Origin: Atrina japonica
Taxonomy: Eukaryota; Mollusca; Bivalvia; Pterioida; Pinnidae
Assembly: GCA_030159075.1 (NCBI GenBank)
Contig: BROG01000393.1
Coordinates: forward strand, 496,001 to 560,000
Length of the DNA: 64,000 nt
Reading direction: 5' to 3'
The notes beneath the pieces are model-generated. The model saw only the letters and a program-made list of their open reading frames with translations, was not told where the DNA came from and did not search any database. A program made the translations under genes and the position numbers. Shown piece by piece: positions 1 through 12,243 of the stretch (position 1 is the first letter of the stretch; each line of letters begins with the position of its first letter).

Positions 1-84
1 TTAATAAAGCGTTTCTTTAAGCATGGTAAATGATTCATCAATCACCCCGTTCTCATTGAGTTGTATATTGAATGTATCACTCTC

Positions 85-218
<134 letters not shown>

Positions 219-583
219 TTCAGTTGAGACTATGGTTTTGGTGTTTGGCTCAGGTGTGTCAAAAAGACATGTAGGCCTATACTCATCTTGATTATTGTAA
301 AATTATTTAATTAAACATGTAATATTTGATTGCCTGTGTTCTGAAGATTAATATAGATATAAGCACCATAGTAGAAATAGAGTTCTATTTTCATGGTTCT
401 CCATTTAGTGTCGCCAACAAAATGCTGTATACCCTTCTCCGTAAATGTTCGGATATTAATGTACGGGTCTATTTCTTACCCTCATTGAGTTAGTTCGTGA
501 TACATAGTAAAAGAAACATAAATTTTTATTTTCGTTTAAAACTTTAATGATATTTTCTAACTGAAGATTGGAAGGTTTTACAG

Positions 584-655
584 ATGTTGACGGAAGTCAA
601 TCCTAGAGAGCGTCAAACAACACGTGATGTCATCAGAGATAGAAATGGCGACTGA
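584..655 (+). other. possible upstream ORF overlapping the IRP start codon
   Basis: An ATG at 584 opens a 23-codon frame that ends at TGA 653-655. It overlaps both candidate IRP start codons (627 and 645) in another frame. If transcription starts upstream of 584, this would be a translated uORF competing with the main start. The transcription start cannot be read from the sequence, so its relevance is inference. Confidence 0.3.
621..634 (+). promoter_or_regulatory. E-box / CRE-like cluster at the first exon
   Basis: A palindromic CACGTG E-box (621-626) runs directly into a CRE-like TGATGTCAT at the candidate start codon. Both motifs are visible, but short motifs like these occur by chance. 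A second CACGTG is at 707-712. Regulatory function is unproven. Confidence 0.2.
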
Positions 656-657
656 AG
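645..657 (+). CDS. ACO1: IRP/aconitase exon 1 (start)
   Basis: The exon encodes MATE plus the first base of a Gly codon. The donor at 658 is GTTGGT, which is weak, but only this donor puts exon 2 in frame. A better-looking GTATAA at 662 would shift the frame. ATG 627 is in frame and would add MSSEIE. Exon 1 cannot be confirmed by homology because the N-terminus is poorly conserved. Confidence 0.65.
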
Positions 658-3600
658 GTTGGTATAATGGTTCAAAGTACATATAAGCTTTCGGTTTTTG
701 TGTCACACGTGATGGGCAAATATCTATAGGTTAATTTGAGCTCATCTTTTATTAGATAAAAACGTAAAAATGATACTGTCATTTGTAACACAGGTTTTAT
801 TATCACATTAAATGATAAATTGACTTAACTTTTCTAAAGGCTAAACTGTAAGTGTAACTGTAAGAGGACGAAAGGGGGGTGGTGGTGGTGTTAAGTTGAA
901 AATTGTCAGTCTTGAATATTTTTCTATCGTTTGTAAATCTGTAAATTATATTTTCAAGGCCCATTAATGCATAGTCAAGACATTTGATGAAAGCTTCTAA
1001 AGAAAGTTTGAAATATATAAATTATTTATAAACTGGTAACATAAGTCAGTAAGGGATTATAGTCAAAACAGCCCAACTCCAATACAGCCCATACCAAAAT
1101 GGACCAACTTTTCTCTTTATCTCTTTAATGTTGTAATATATATATTTTTAATTATCATATAGTCTAGATCTATGTATGTATGTTTCAGCAATATATGATT
1201 TAAAACATTCAGTAGATCTAGATATTTGAGACCTTTGTCTCACTCTCAATCAAGGATGGGTAAATCATCTTGAAGCTTCATTTTAGCAATTATACAAAGC
1301 CTAACACATAGCTGGTTTTAGTTTGTCAATTATATTATGTAGCAAAATAATACATCTGTTTATATACCGTAATCATTATGTTTTAATTTCAAGTTATTGT
1401 TGTTTTTTTTCACTTAATCATGGTATAATTCTGTGGTAATTCACACACGTGAATACCCCCTCCAGGGTGGTACTTAAGTGAGACCAGAGGAGACCAAATA
1501 CAGTGAAATATATTAAGTCACTGGAATTAAATACTAAATTTCACATCCTTTCATGTAATTATTATTATCATTGTCATTTTGTTCTTTTCATTCCATATTG
1601 TAGGTATAATTAGTAGGCTTTTACTGTATTAGGCTACGCTTTATCGTAAGAATTGGAAATTTTATCTGTAAAACTTAAAATTGAATGTTAAACACCTGAC
1701 GTTTGTCAGACAATCGGATGTTTGACTTTCAATTTTAACTTACAGATGAAATTTCCAATTCCTGTTACTGTATATGATTTTATTGAGGTTTGGTTATTGC
1801 ACAAATAAAATTTTAACTTCTGGAAACTACTAAAGTAGGAAATCAAAAGTGGGTCAACTTTCAGAAAACATCAGTACTTGTATTACTTAAAAATCTATGA
1901 GTAGTCCAGTCGTATATTAGGTCCACCGTACAAGAACAGGACAAATACCGAATAAGGAACGCACAAGTAATGAACAAAACAAACACCAGCGCATTACTAC
2001 CTACACTCTAGTGGACAACTTTGTGTGGTGGTGTATGTTCCAAATTTTGAACTTGTTCAAACCCTTCCACAGGATAGAACATATATCGCCGGACAATGAA
2101 CGCAGATGTCGCATAAGAAACAGAAAAGGAACATAAATGAATGTACAGGATTGAATTGAAAATTTTGTTATATGTTCGACATCCGTTAGTGCTATACAGT
2201 GTAGTGTGGCTGTAGCTTTAACCATTGGAAGTATATTTATGTGAAAAAAAAAGGTTATGAAAAATTGATAGGATACGGGCCTTATTTAATCATAAATATT
2301 CAATCATTCGTTTACATTAATTACAAGCATATTGTATTGATTTATCTATACAGGAAAACCCAACCCATTTGCTAATTTGCAAAAGAAGTTTGAAGTAGAG
2401 GGTAAAGAGTACACATACTTTTCCTTATCCGACTTACAAGATCCTAGATATGGTATGTATACACAGAGTGTGTGAGTGTTTGACAACACTTTACCAGACA
2501 TTTGGTCTGATTATCATTCAATCTTCATCAGCAGGGATCAAAGTCTCCAAGTTGTTTAGTTTATACCTATTTTGGGGAAAAGCCATTGGCAACACAACTG
2601 GGAATTTTTCATGTGAATTTGTGTCAAATTGCAATTTCCCCGGCATTTACATGGACTGTACACAAAATTTGGACTTTTTTTTTCATCATAATGGGGAAAA
2701 AATATTGTATTTTACATCGGGAATGGTGCCTTCTGTAATATCAGCTAGGGGTGCGACGGTTCGGTAAATGAATGAAGAACCGAACCATTGACATTGAACC
2801 GATCGGTTCGGTTCTTACATTCCAGATTTCAGTTTGGTTCAGTTAAAAAATTATCATTCAATAAGGTCCTTCTAATGACCCAAACGGCATGACATTTACT
2901 TGAAGCGGACACCAATACTTCTAATAAAAAACGTTATATTCTTCATCAGAATATAAAATCGTCTATAAATGATAAATACATATATAATTTGAATGAAGAT
3001 GTGATAATATATCCAGCCTTTCAATAACTTGCAGCTATTTTGTAATATGGTGTCTGTTAGGTGTTTAGTGCTATCAGTATAAATTGCAAATGGCAGCTAA
3101 TATGAAGTTATTCTTTTGTGTTGTTAAACAGTCGTTATATCTGGCTCACTACGATCACTTCATTCCTCAAAAAAAGGGAGATCGGGAACAGAAAGGGCTT
3201 GAGTAATTCGAGTTACTTTAGTGTGGGATTATTTTCACCTGAAACCAGATGCCGATGACAAATATGGCAATGCATAATCATTTTGACATGCAGCATTTAC
3301 TCTGTAGTGTCTACACACCTACGGCAGAAAGACCAAGTTTTTGACAGTTGATCCGTTAACCTCAGCCTGTGGTTATCTAAAACCTGTCATAAATATTTTT
3401 TTCCAAAATGTAATTCCAAAGAAGTAAGGATTAAACAAGATGTCAAGAGTAAAATATGTCAGTGAATTAAACATAGCAATACAGCATATTTCTCTTACAA
3501 TGTAAATGGAGAGAATATTTTAAACACAAGTGTTCCATATAAGCAAATCACAATGTATTTCTGTATCATTAATCAGTAGCTTGTTAGAAATGCTATTGTG

Positions 3601-3769
3601 CCATGCGCAGATTTATCTTAAAGATATATAATTTCACAATATAGTGTAAGGTAGAGATATGAACTAGAACCCACATACTGCTGTGTTGCACCACAGGGTC
3701 TCATATTTGGGTTAAAAATATGTTTCATTCGACTGACATTCGTTCTAAAATGTGTTTATACTTCTGTGG

Positions 3770-3807
<38 letters not shown>

Positions 3808-6800
3808 TTAACTCTTGTTATAATGGCACTTTATATAACAACATTTTTGGTTAACGACAGAAATTTCATTGGGATGAATTTACATTCATGTTAATTTGTT
3901 TGATATAACGGCATATTTGCTTTTCGCCACTGGCAGTGGATTTCAGCAACAAACGTGCATTTGACCTTGTTATAACGGCAAAGCATCCAAAATGAAAAAT
4001 TGTTGGCATAATTCATTGAATTGATAAAATGAAAATAAAAATAAAAACAATTTTATTTTGTTGTAATCATTTTATATCATTTATGCAATCATATTGAATT
4101 AAAGTTTAACATTTAATAGGGATATAACAACAAAGGATGTTCATGCAATCTTACTTTGGTGCCAAGCCTGGAAATTTGATATTACAGCATATTTGATATA
4201 ACAGCAATTTTACTGGATCCCATCCTGGCCATTATAACAAGAGTTGATGGTATATACATGTATATATGCTATATATATGCTGTGTCATGTAGATGTATTG
4301 AATATTCATATTTATATTTTGTAGTTGCATATATCTATCTCATCATCAACATCATAATATTCTCTTGTTATTGTAATCAGTTTCATATCTTTTTGTCCAT
4401 ATATCATTTATGTCAATAAATAAAATGTTTGATGTTAAAAATTAGAAGGTTTCAAATTAACAGTAGAACTAGAGGATACATGTTAAAGGGATGTTTCATT
4501 TTGGTTTTATTGCTGAGAGTTAGAGTTAGACATCTAGTTAAGATGGAAAAAAGGATCTTTATAGATCTAGATATATTGATCTTAACTCCTTTTTCTCCTC
4601 AAAACTGAAAAACTGGCCACAATCACACATGTGATCATATGTTAATTGTGGCATAAAATGCATGTTTAAAATGATATAGTTAGTATATATAGACTTGTTC
4701 TGGATTTTTCTTGTATTTACAGGAATCTCATGATATATTCTTGTGCTTAATTTTCAGAAAAATTACCCTTTTCCATTCGAGTCCTTCTTGAGTCTGCCAT
4801 CAGAAATTGTGATGAATTCCAAGTCCTGAAGAAAGATGTAGAGAAAATTTTGGACTGGGAAAGTAATCAAGGCAATAATGTAGAAATTCCCTTCAAGCCA
4901 GCTCGAGTCATTCTCCAGGACTTCACGTAATTATCATACACATACATCCTGTAACACATACTGTAAAAATCCATCAATATTTATGCAATTGTTATATGAA
5001 ACCAATTCTATAAAATTCCAGGTATTTCAAATTTTTCTGAGCTGAAATTCTCAATTTGAAAGACTTCTTTTTTAAGTCCTAATCACTCCTTCTGTGTCAC
5101 AATATCACACCATTCTCTTGCTAAACAACTTGAGATGGTCTTGTAGTCAAATGTTTGAATCACAGGCAGGTCCTAGGTAGAGTTGCTGGGATGAAGGGTC
5201 CCAGGTACAGTTTCTAAGGTGAGGGATCCCAGGTACAGTTTTTGAAGTGAGGGGTCCCAGGTACAGTTTCTGAGATAAGGGGTCCTAGGTACAGTTTATG
5301 AGGGGTTGGGGTCTCAAGTACGGTCCCAGGTACAGTTTTTGAGGTGAGGGGGCCCAGGTACAGTTCATGAGGTGAGGGTCCCGAGATGCAATTTCCAATG
5401 TGAGGGGTCCCAGGTACAGTATCTGAGGTGAGGGGTCCCAGGTACAGTATCTGAGGTGAGGGGTCCCAGGTACAGTTTCTGAGGTGAAGGTTCCCATGTA
5501 CAGTTTCTGAGGTGAGATGTCCCAGGTACAGTTTCTGGGGTTTCTGAGGTGAGAACACTTTTATATGCCACAACAACATACCTTGGTTTTAAGTTTCATG
5601 ACTTTCACTGCCTATCTTGTTTGAATGTTTTCCACTGTATCAGTATTCATACCCAGGACCTTCTGCTTGTGACTCAAATGCTCTTCCACCTAACCACTTT
5701 AAGCTATTTTACATTGATGCCTATACTGCTATAGAAACTTACAACATATGCAGAGGAAATAGATTAGGTAACATGAGCATCTGTGTAGGAAATAATTTGG
5801 AGATTAGTATTATACTGGTCAAGTACCAATTCTGACCACTCACTTTATTTAACCTGATATTTTCTAGTCTGTCAGAGGAATTATTTTTTTTGTTCTGCCA
5901 TCAGAACAGTCTTGTCTGAAACAGCAAAAAATCCACGAAAGTATGCTTGTGTTTGCACACTCCACGCCCACTCAAGGCAGTTGGCGAGAATTGGTGGCTG
6001 ACCAGTATAGTTTTAATGTGAATAAATATAATAAAATAATTTCTCTGACCATGGCCATAAAGCTCGCTTATTACTTCTCAAATCTGAGAAATTTACATAA
6101 ATTTAGAAAACTCTGAAATCTGATTAATTAAACAGGCCAAATTAAAGACGTTTACAGGCAGACAAATAATCCTAAGTTTTATCATGTCATGACTGTGGGC
6201 TTGTATATTTGATGTGGAAACTTGAATTATATTTGTCATGTTTGTAGCAGTTCTCCACAGAGAGATAAATCTAACAGAATTTAATTCAGAGATTTGCTTT
6301 CATTTGTAGCAGATTTTAAATAAGAAAACTTGTATATTGTAGTGGTGTTCCGGCAGTTGTGGATTTTGCAGCAATGCGAGACGCTGTGAAAAGACTCGGA
6401 GGAGACCCAGATAAAATCAATCCAATTTGTCCTGCAGATCTTGTAATTGATCATTCTATACAGGTGGATGTCTCTCGCAGGTAAGTGATTCAACATTCGG
6501 AGTTAATCACATGATTTATAGCGATTGGTTGCTGTTTACCTTCATGTGTGAGTCCCATGTAAACTTTTGAAGGTCTCAAACAGAATCCCGAAATTCAATA
6601 GCAATGGGTCAAAGATTTGGTTTATATGCCCATAAGGATGATTCAGTGAAAATTGAGAATGTCCTCAACTAGGCCTTGAAGCAGCCCTATATATTTTAAG
6701 CTGTTGGTAAAAAGAATCTTTTGTCCCATGCATATACTCACTTAAAAGTCTATGTTGCAGATAAATCAACTCCATTTTGAACTCCAATATTTGATGGACT

Positions 6801-9800
6801 TGGCCTTGACTTACTTATAAGCCCAGGCTAGATTATTGCTGGTAGAAACAGAAATTTAAATGGCCAATACCTGTGTTTACCAAAGAAATCATTCCTATCT
6901 TTTATATTTTTACGACTTGGACTTGATGTACAATAACAAATAAGAGCTATACACAGGCATAAAAATTCTGATATTCCTCACATATATATTTTGGGAAAAT
7001 AAGGTTAGGTCCCTTGTGGTATTCATATACAAATAGTTAGGTTAAGTTAAACAATTGCAATTGAAAAAGTGCCAAGCTGGGTTTCTCAAGCAACTTTCTC
7101 AAAATATATTGGAATTTAAGAACATGTATGCCTGTGTTTATCTCTCTTTTGTTATTGTATATCAATCTAAGTTGTAAAAAGGGAGATTTTTTTGTTGAGA
7201 AAAAAAAACACAGCTAATACCTGTTTATTGATATTCTTGTGTATCATACACAATTTACATCATCAAACAACAATTAATTATTTTATGGTGACACTTAACT
7301 TCTCCATCATGTTCTCATTGATTAGGTGAGATCTAATGAGAACATGTTCTTGCACTACCCTAGAGTCACCAAAGTGTCTCCACCCAAGAACACTCGTAGA
7401 GTCTGTGTATTACAATGACAACGCATGTTAAGTATTTACTCTTCACCTCGGTACTGCTTTATCTTCTGAGCATCCAAAATATATTCATTGTTTCACTGCA
7501 ACATTAACCCATCTTCCCTTGAAAATAATGGACAATACTGAAAATCAGTTACACAGACCAGTCTAAATGTGTCTTTAGGGGTGTATGGTTTAAGAAAACT
7601 GATTTGTTGTCAAGTTAATTTCTTCTGTTGTCCAGTTCTTTACATTTTAAAACTAGACAAAAAGACGAGTGAGTGTGTAAGTATGTTTAAAAACTAGACA
7701 GACGAGTGAGTCTGTGAGTATATTTAAAAACTAGACAGACGAGTGAGAGTGTGAGTATATTTAAAAACGAGACAGACGAGTGAGTCTGTGAGTATATTTA
7801 AAAACTAGACAGACGAGTGAGTCTGTGAGTATATTTAAAAACTAGACAGACGAGTGAGTCTGTGAGTATATTTAAAAACTAGACAGACGAGTGAGTCTGT
7901 GAGTATATTTAAAAACTAGACAGACAAGTGAGTCTGTAAGTTATTATCTGTAATGAGATGCATCCAACGGTGCCGTGATTTTATATTTATTGACCGTGAT
8001 CCTTGAATTTAACCTTTCAAAAACTTTAACTTTAGCTATATCTTATGTAAAATAGGGAGAAGAACTCTGATATTTGACATGTGCAACAGTCCTTTTAAAT
8101 GGTATCACGACCTCAAACTCATGACTTACTTAATGCTGATTGACCTACTTTTTAAAAGTTTTAACTATATAATGCTTTAAACATAGGGAGTTGAACTTTG
8201 ATATTTCACATTTTCAATCCTTATGAACAACCCTTTCTGATGACCTTTAACCTTGCAACCTACATAATCCTATCCATTCAGCGTCTTAAAATCAGTCGTT
8301 ATTGAATAATACATTGAGTATCTGAGATACTATGCTGTTACTGGCGAGCTGTGTTGTGTTCTGTTAACTTTTGATTAGAAATGTTGAAACCCTTCATTTT
8401 ATAAGAATACAAAGTTGAGTATTTGCCATTTATGATGCTGTTTTTGGACCACCAGGGCCTTTTAAAATGCTTTAAAAAGGAAAGTAATTTATTTGAAGGC
8501 CTGTATTTTGAAGTTGGAGCAAAGAAATGTGTGTACATTGGACTTGGGTATCTGTTTAGTCCCCTCCCGACTTTTGTCTTGATTTTTTTGTTTGTGGTAG
8601 ATTAATTTTTCAGAAATTCTTTTCTTTTCATTACAATTCAATGGCAAAATGAAAACATTGCCATAGTTTATCTTTGCCATTGATATGAGTTTAAAAGATA
8701 AGAAATCTCTATTTTATAACAAATGCTTTGCATGTTACTAACATTACTTACGTTTTTATTAATGATTTATACAGTAAAGTTAAGTAATTGTATTAAAAAA
8801 AAACAAGCATTTTCTGAAAAAAATAAGAGAAAGAGAAGTTGATATTAAGTCTTGTTTTTATTTCAGTATATTGAATTATTCTCCCAACCCAGGAGGAGGT
8901 CAAAAGTCATGTCAAAAGTCAGGTCAGGGGTCAACAGGCGCCTGCTCCATGTGCACAAATTCGTCTTTGCCAGTTTCAGAAAAAGTTTGTCCGTTTCACA
9001 AACAGCTCACACATGGGTACATTTTTCTCTTGAACTTTTTTAACGTTTTAGAATTAGTTCAATTTTTATGTGTTTTGTGTATTTTATAATGATCAAACCA
9101 ATGATGGCACTGCTGTCGGAGTGAATGCCAGTTAAACGATGACATCCAGTTCCCAATCCATTTCTCTATTAAAAGTGAAACTCAGCATTTGGCATAAGAT
9201 AGAAATATGGTGCAGTATCATGAGTTGATATCCATTTAACCCATCTACCTTGAAAATAGTTGAGTCTACTGAAAATCAATGACACAGACCAGTCCAAATG
9301 TGTCTTTAGGGATGTATGTGTCAAGTAAAACATGTTTGCTGGTCAGATATCTCAGAAAAATTGTATTCCGCAAAATTAATGCCAAGGTCACTCCCCACAA
9401 AAATTTGTGATTCTACAGTGTGTGCATTGATTTTTGAATAGTGTTATACACGTCACTCAGCTGTTTTTCAGTTATACGGTGGCAGGCAGTTATATGGTGG
9501 CAGGCAGTTATATGGTGGCAGGCAGTTATACGGTGGCAGGCAGTATGGTGGAGGAGAGAGACTCTGGTTACAATGTAAATGATAAAGTCCACTGGCCCTC
9601 TGCAAGTAAGCTGGCAAACTTTCTCACAAAAAACAGCTTATGTTTCAGCTGGAACATGCACTGACCAGAAGTGAGAGACTTCATGGTTCAAAGTGCTCTA
9701 ACCACTTGGCCATGAGCCCCTACAGTGTGTGTATATACCCTTGAATTTATTTATATATATATATATATAATGAGTGATCTTGATTTTGAATTAAATTACA

Positions 9801-11544
9801 TTTGACTCCTCTCGACATTGATATTCTCTTAATTTCATTTAGTTGACTATTCATTTATGTATTTTGATCATTTTGATGATGCATAATAGTACATTTTTAT
9901 AATTATACTTTTGTTACATTTTAACTTTGTCTATTTACATCAATTATCTACTTGACAAAGGCTAGTTGTCTCTTCCTCCGTACAATATATAACTGGGATC
10001 TTACATCCACCATTACAAACTTGCCGCCATCGCATAACTGAAAAATTGTTAAGTGTAGCATAAAACGCCATTAAAACGCACAAACAAGCATCAATTATCT
10101 ATACATAAAGGCAAACACTGGCTATTGCTACGCTAAGGATCTCGTCTGAGTTTATATCAGCTTTCAGGATCAGAGGTACAACATTGACATGACATGACTG
10201 AATTCTGGGTTATTCCTCTTCAATTTCCTATTTCTGTGAGCTGCACTTCTAAATCTACATAATGTTCTACTTTATGGATAACTTGATCAGCAGGTTTATG
10301 GGGGCGGTAGCTGTGTTTACCGAAAAGAAAAGAAATTACTGTAAAACCTGCTATAGCGGCCACCTCTATATAAGGATTACCTGCTTATAAAGGCCAGTTT
10401 TTTCAAGTCCCTTGACTGCATACTTCAACTCAACTGAACCTGTGTATAAGGGTCACCTGCACATAAAGGTCACTATTTTCTGGTCCCTTGGGTGGCCCCT
10501 ATATACAGGTTTCACTGTACTTTGATTTTTTTCTACTTTTACTACTTGTACTTGATGTACAATAAGAAATAAGAGCTATACACAGGCACAAAAACTTACA
10601 TTCCCTATATATTTGGTGAAAATAAGGTCAGGTCCAGTGTGGTATGCATATATACAAATAGTAAGGTTGAATTAATCAATAAGCAGGTGAATAATTGCCA
10701 AACTGAGCTTTTCAACCAATTTTCACAAAAATTATAGAAATTTTTGTGTCTGTGTATATATCTTTATTTTGTCATTGTATATCAATCTAAACAGTAAAAA
10801 ACATCTAAACAGTAAAAAAGTAAAGAAATATGCCCCTTTAACAAAATAAGTACAGAAAATGATGTCCGATTTCCATATTTGTGTAATACCTTGATAGTAA
10901 TAGCAGTGTTCTTAATCTGCACTATTCTACCCCATCCTTCTCATTATAGCCATTTACTTACTAAGGATTTCATCATCCTCTGATTTGTGCCTTTATTTTT
11001 CCTTTATGTTGCTTTCCTGTTCCTTTCAACACATTCTAATGCAGGCCACAAAATAACAGAAATCATCGTAACCCATTTTCAGGTTACACTAAAAGGAATG
11101 ACCTTAACCTGCAGGTTACGATAGCAATAATGAAAACTTAAAAACGAAATTCATCAAAAATGAAAAGGAGGTTACGTGATTTGTATTTATTGTAACCTCC
11201 ATGTAAACTAAACGATCACTCCCATGTTATTTTGTGGTCTATAAACTGTTCATTTTTTGATTAATTACTGAATATATACAAATCTAATGTAATCTTATCT
11301 GTATGCAGATCTGTGTGAAAACATCTCAAAATCATAAAGAAATGTGTTGTTATACCATTCTTTCTGTATTAGAAGACCCCTCTTTATTAAATGCCCCCCA
11401 CTCTTTTTTGTCAAAAGTTTCACTCACCACTTGGAGACTTCTGTGCATTTGATCATTGTTATCTCTTCGTAAACAAATCAAAACAAAATAGTCAAACACG
11501 TTTACATCAGTTTTGATTTGCAGACATATTAAAAGGTTGAAAAG

Positions 11545-11640
<96 letters not shown>

Positions 11641-12210
11641 TGGCCTTGTATCTTACCTGTATTCAATCATTACCTTGAACTGTGCTTATAGGTACTTTAA
11701 GTTTCAGTTTCATATTATGTAGTAAGATCACTGTCAGATTCACCAAACTCAAATGACAAGCTGCTGTTGCCATTTGTCATGTATTCCAGCGGTCAATCTC
11801 AAAATTGTTTTCAGGTTTTCATTGTTGTCTGATAAACCATCCTCCCTCCAACTTATAGCATTTCAAATCTCTCATATTATATCACTTTCAGATGATTTCT
11901 AGGGTTATTGATTTTCCAAGCTGAAGGGTACATGTAAATTATTACATGGGAAAGATTCATGCACGATACAGTGCTATGGATGGGATACGTATAGGTCACA
12001 AGTGAAATTGATTATTTTAGGATGTTTATTTACTCAGATCACTACAAAAAGACACAAATGTATCAATTCTTACAGATTTTTATACAAAAGAGAAACAATA
12101 GTCTCCATGTAATGATGAATGAATCATTGACAGTCAGTAAAATTATAATATGTTATAGACAGCTAACCATAAAAAAATCTACTTGAATAAATGTCCCCTT
12201 TTGGAAAATG

Positions 12211-12243
<33 letters not shown>

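Noticed and set aside
658..663. Exon 1 donor at GTATAA (662) instead of GTTGGT (658)
   Set aside because: It is a better consensus site but would put exon 2 out of frame; only 658 gives the KPNPFA reading.
5214..5579. Repeat-protein ORF with YLGPLTS units on the minus strand
   Set aside because: Similar peptides occur in shifted minus frames of the 28-bp minisatellite; no independent evidence of coding.
8423..8605. Additional exon between exons 4 and 5 (hydrophobic ORF)
   Set aside because: No homology to IRPs, no good acceptor/donor pair, and no phase that would keep the gene open.
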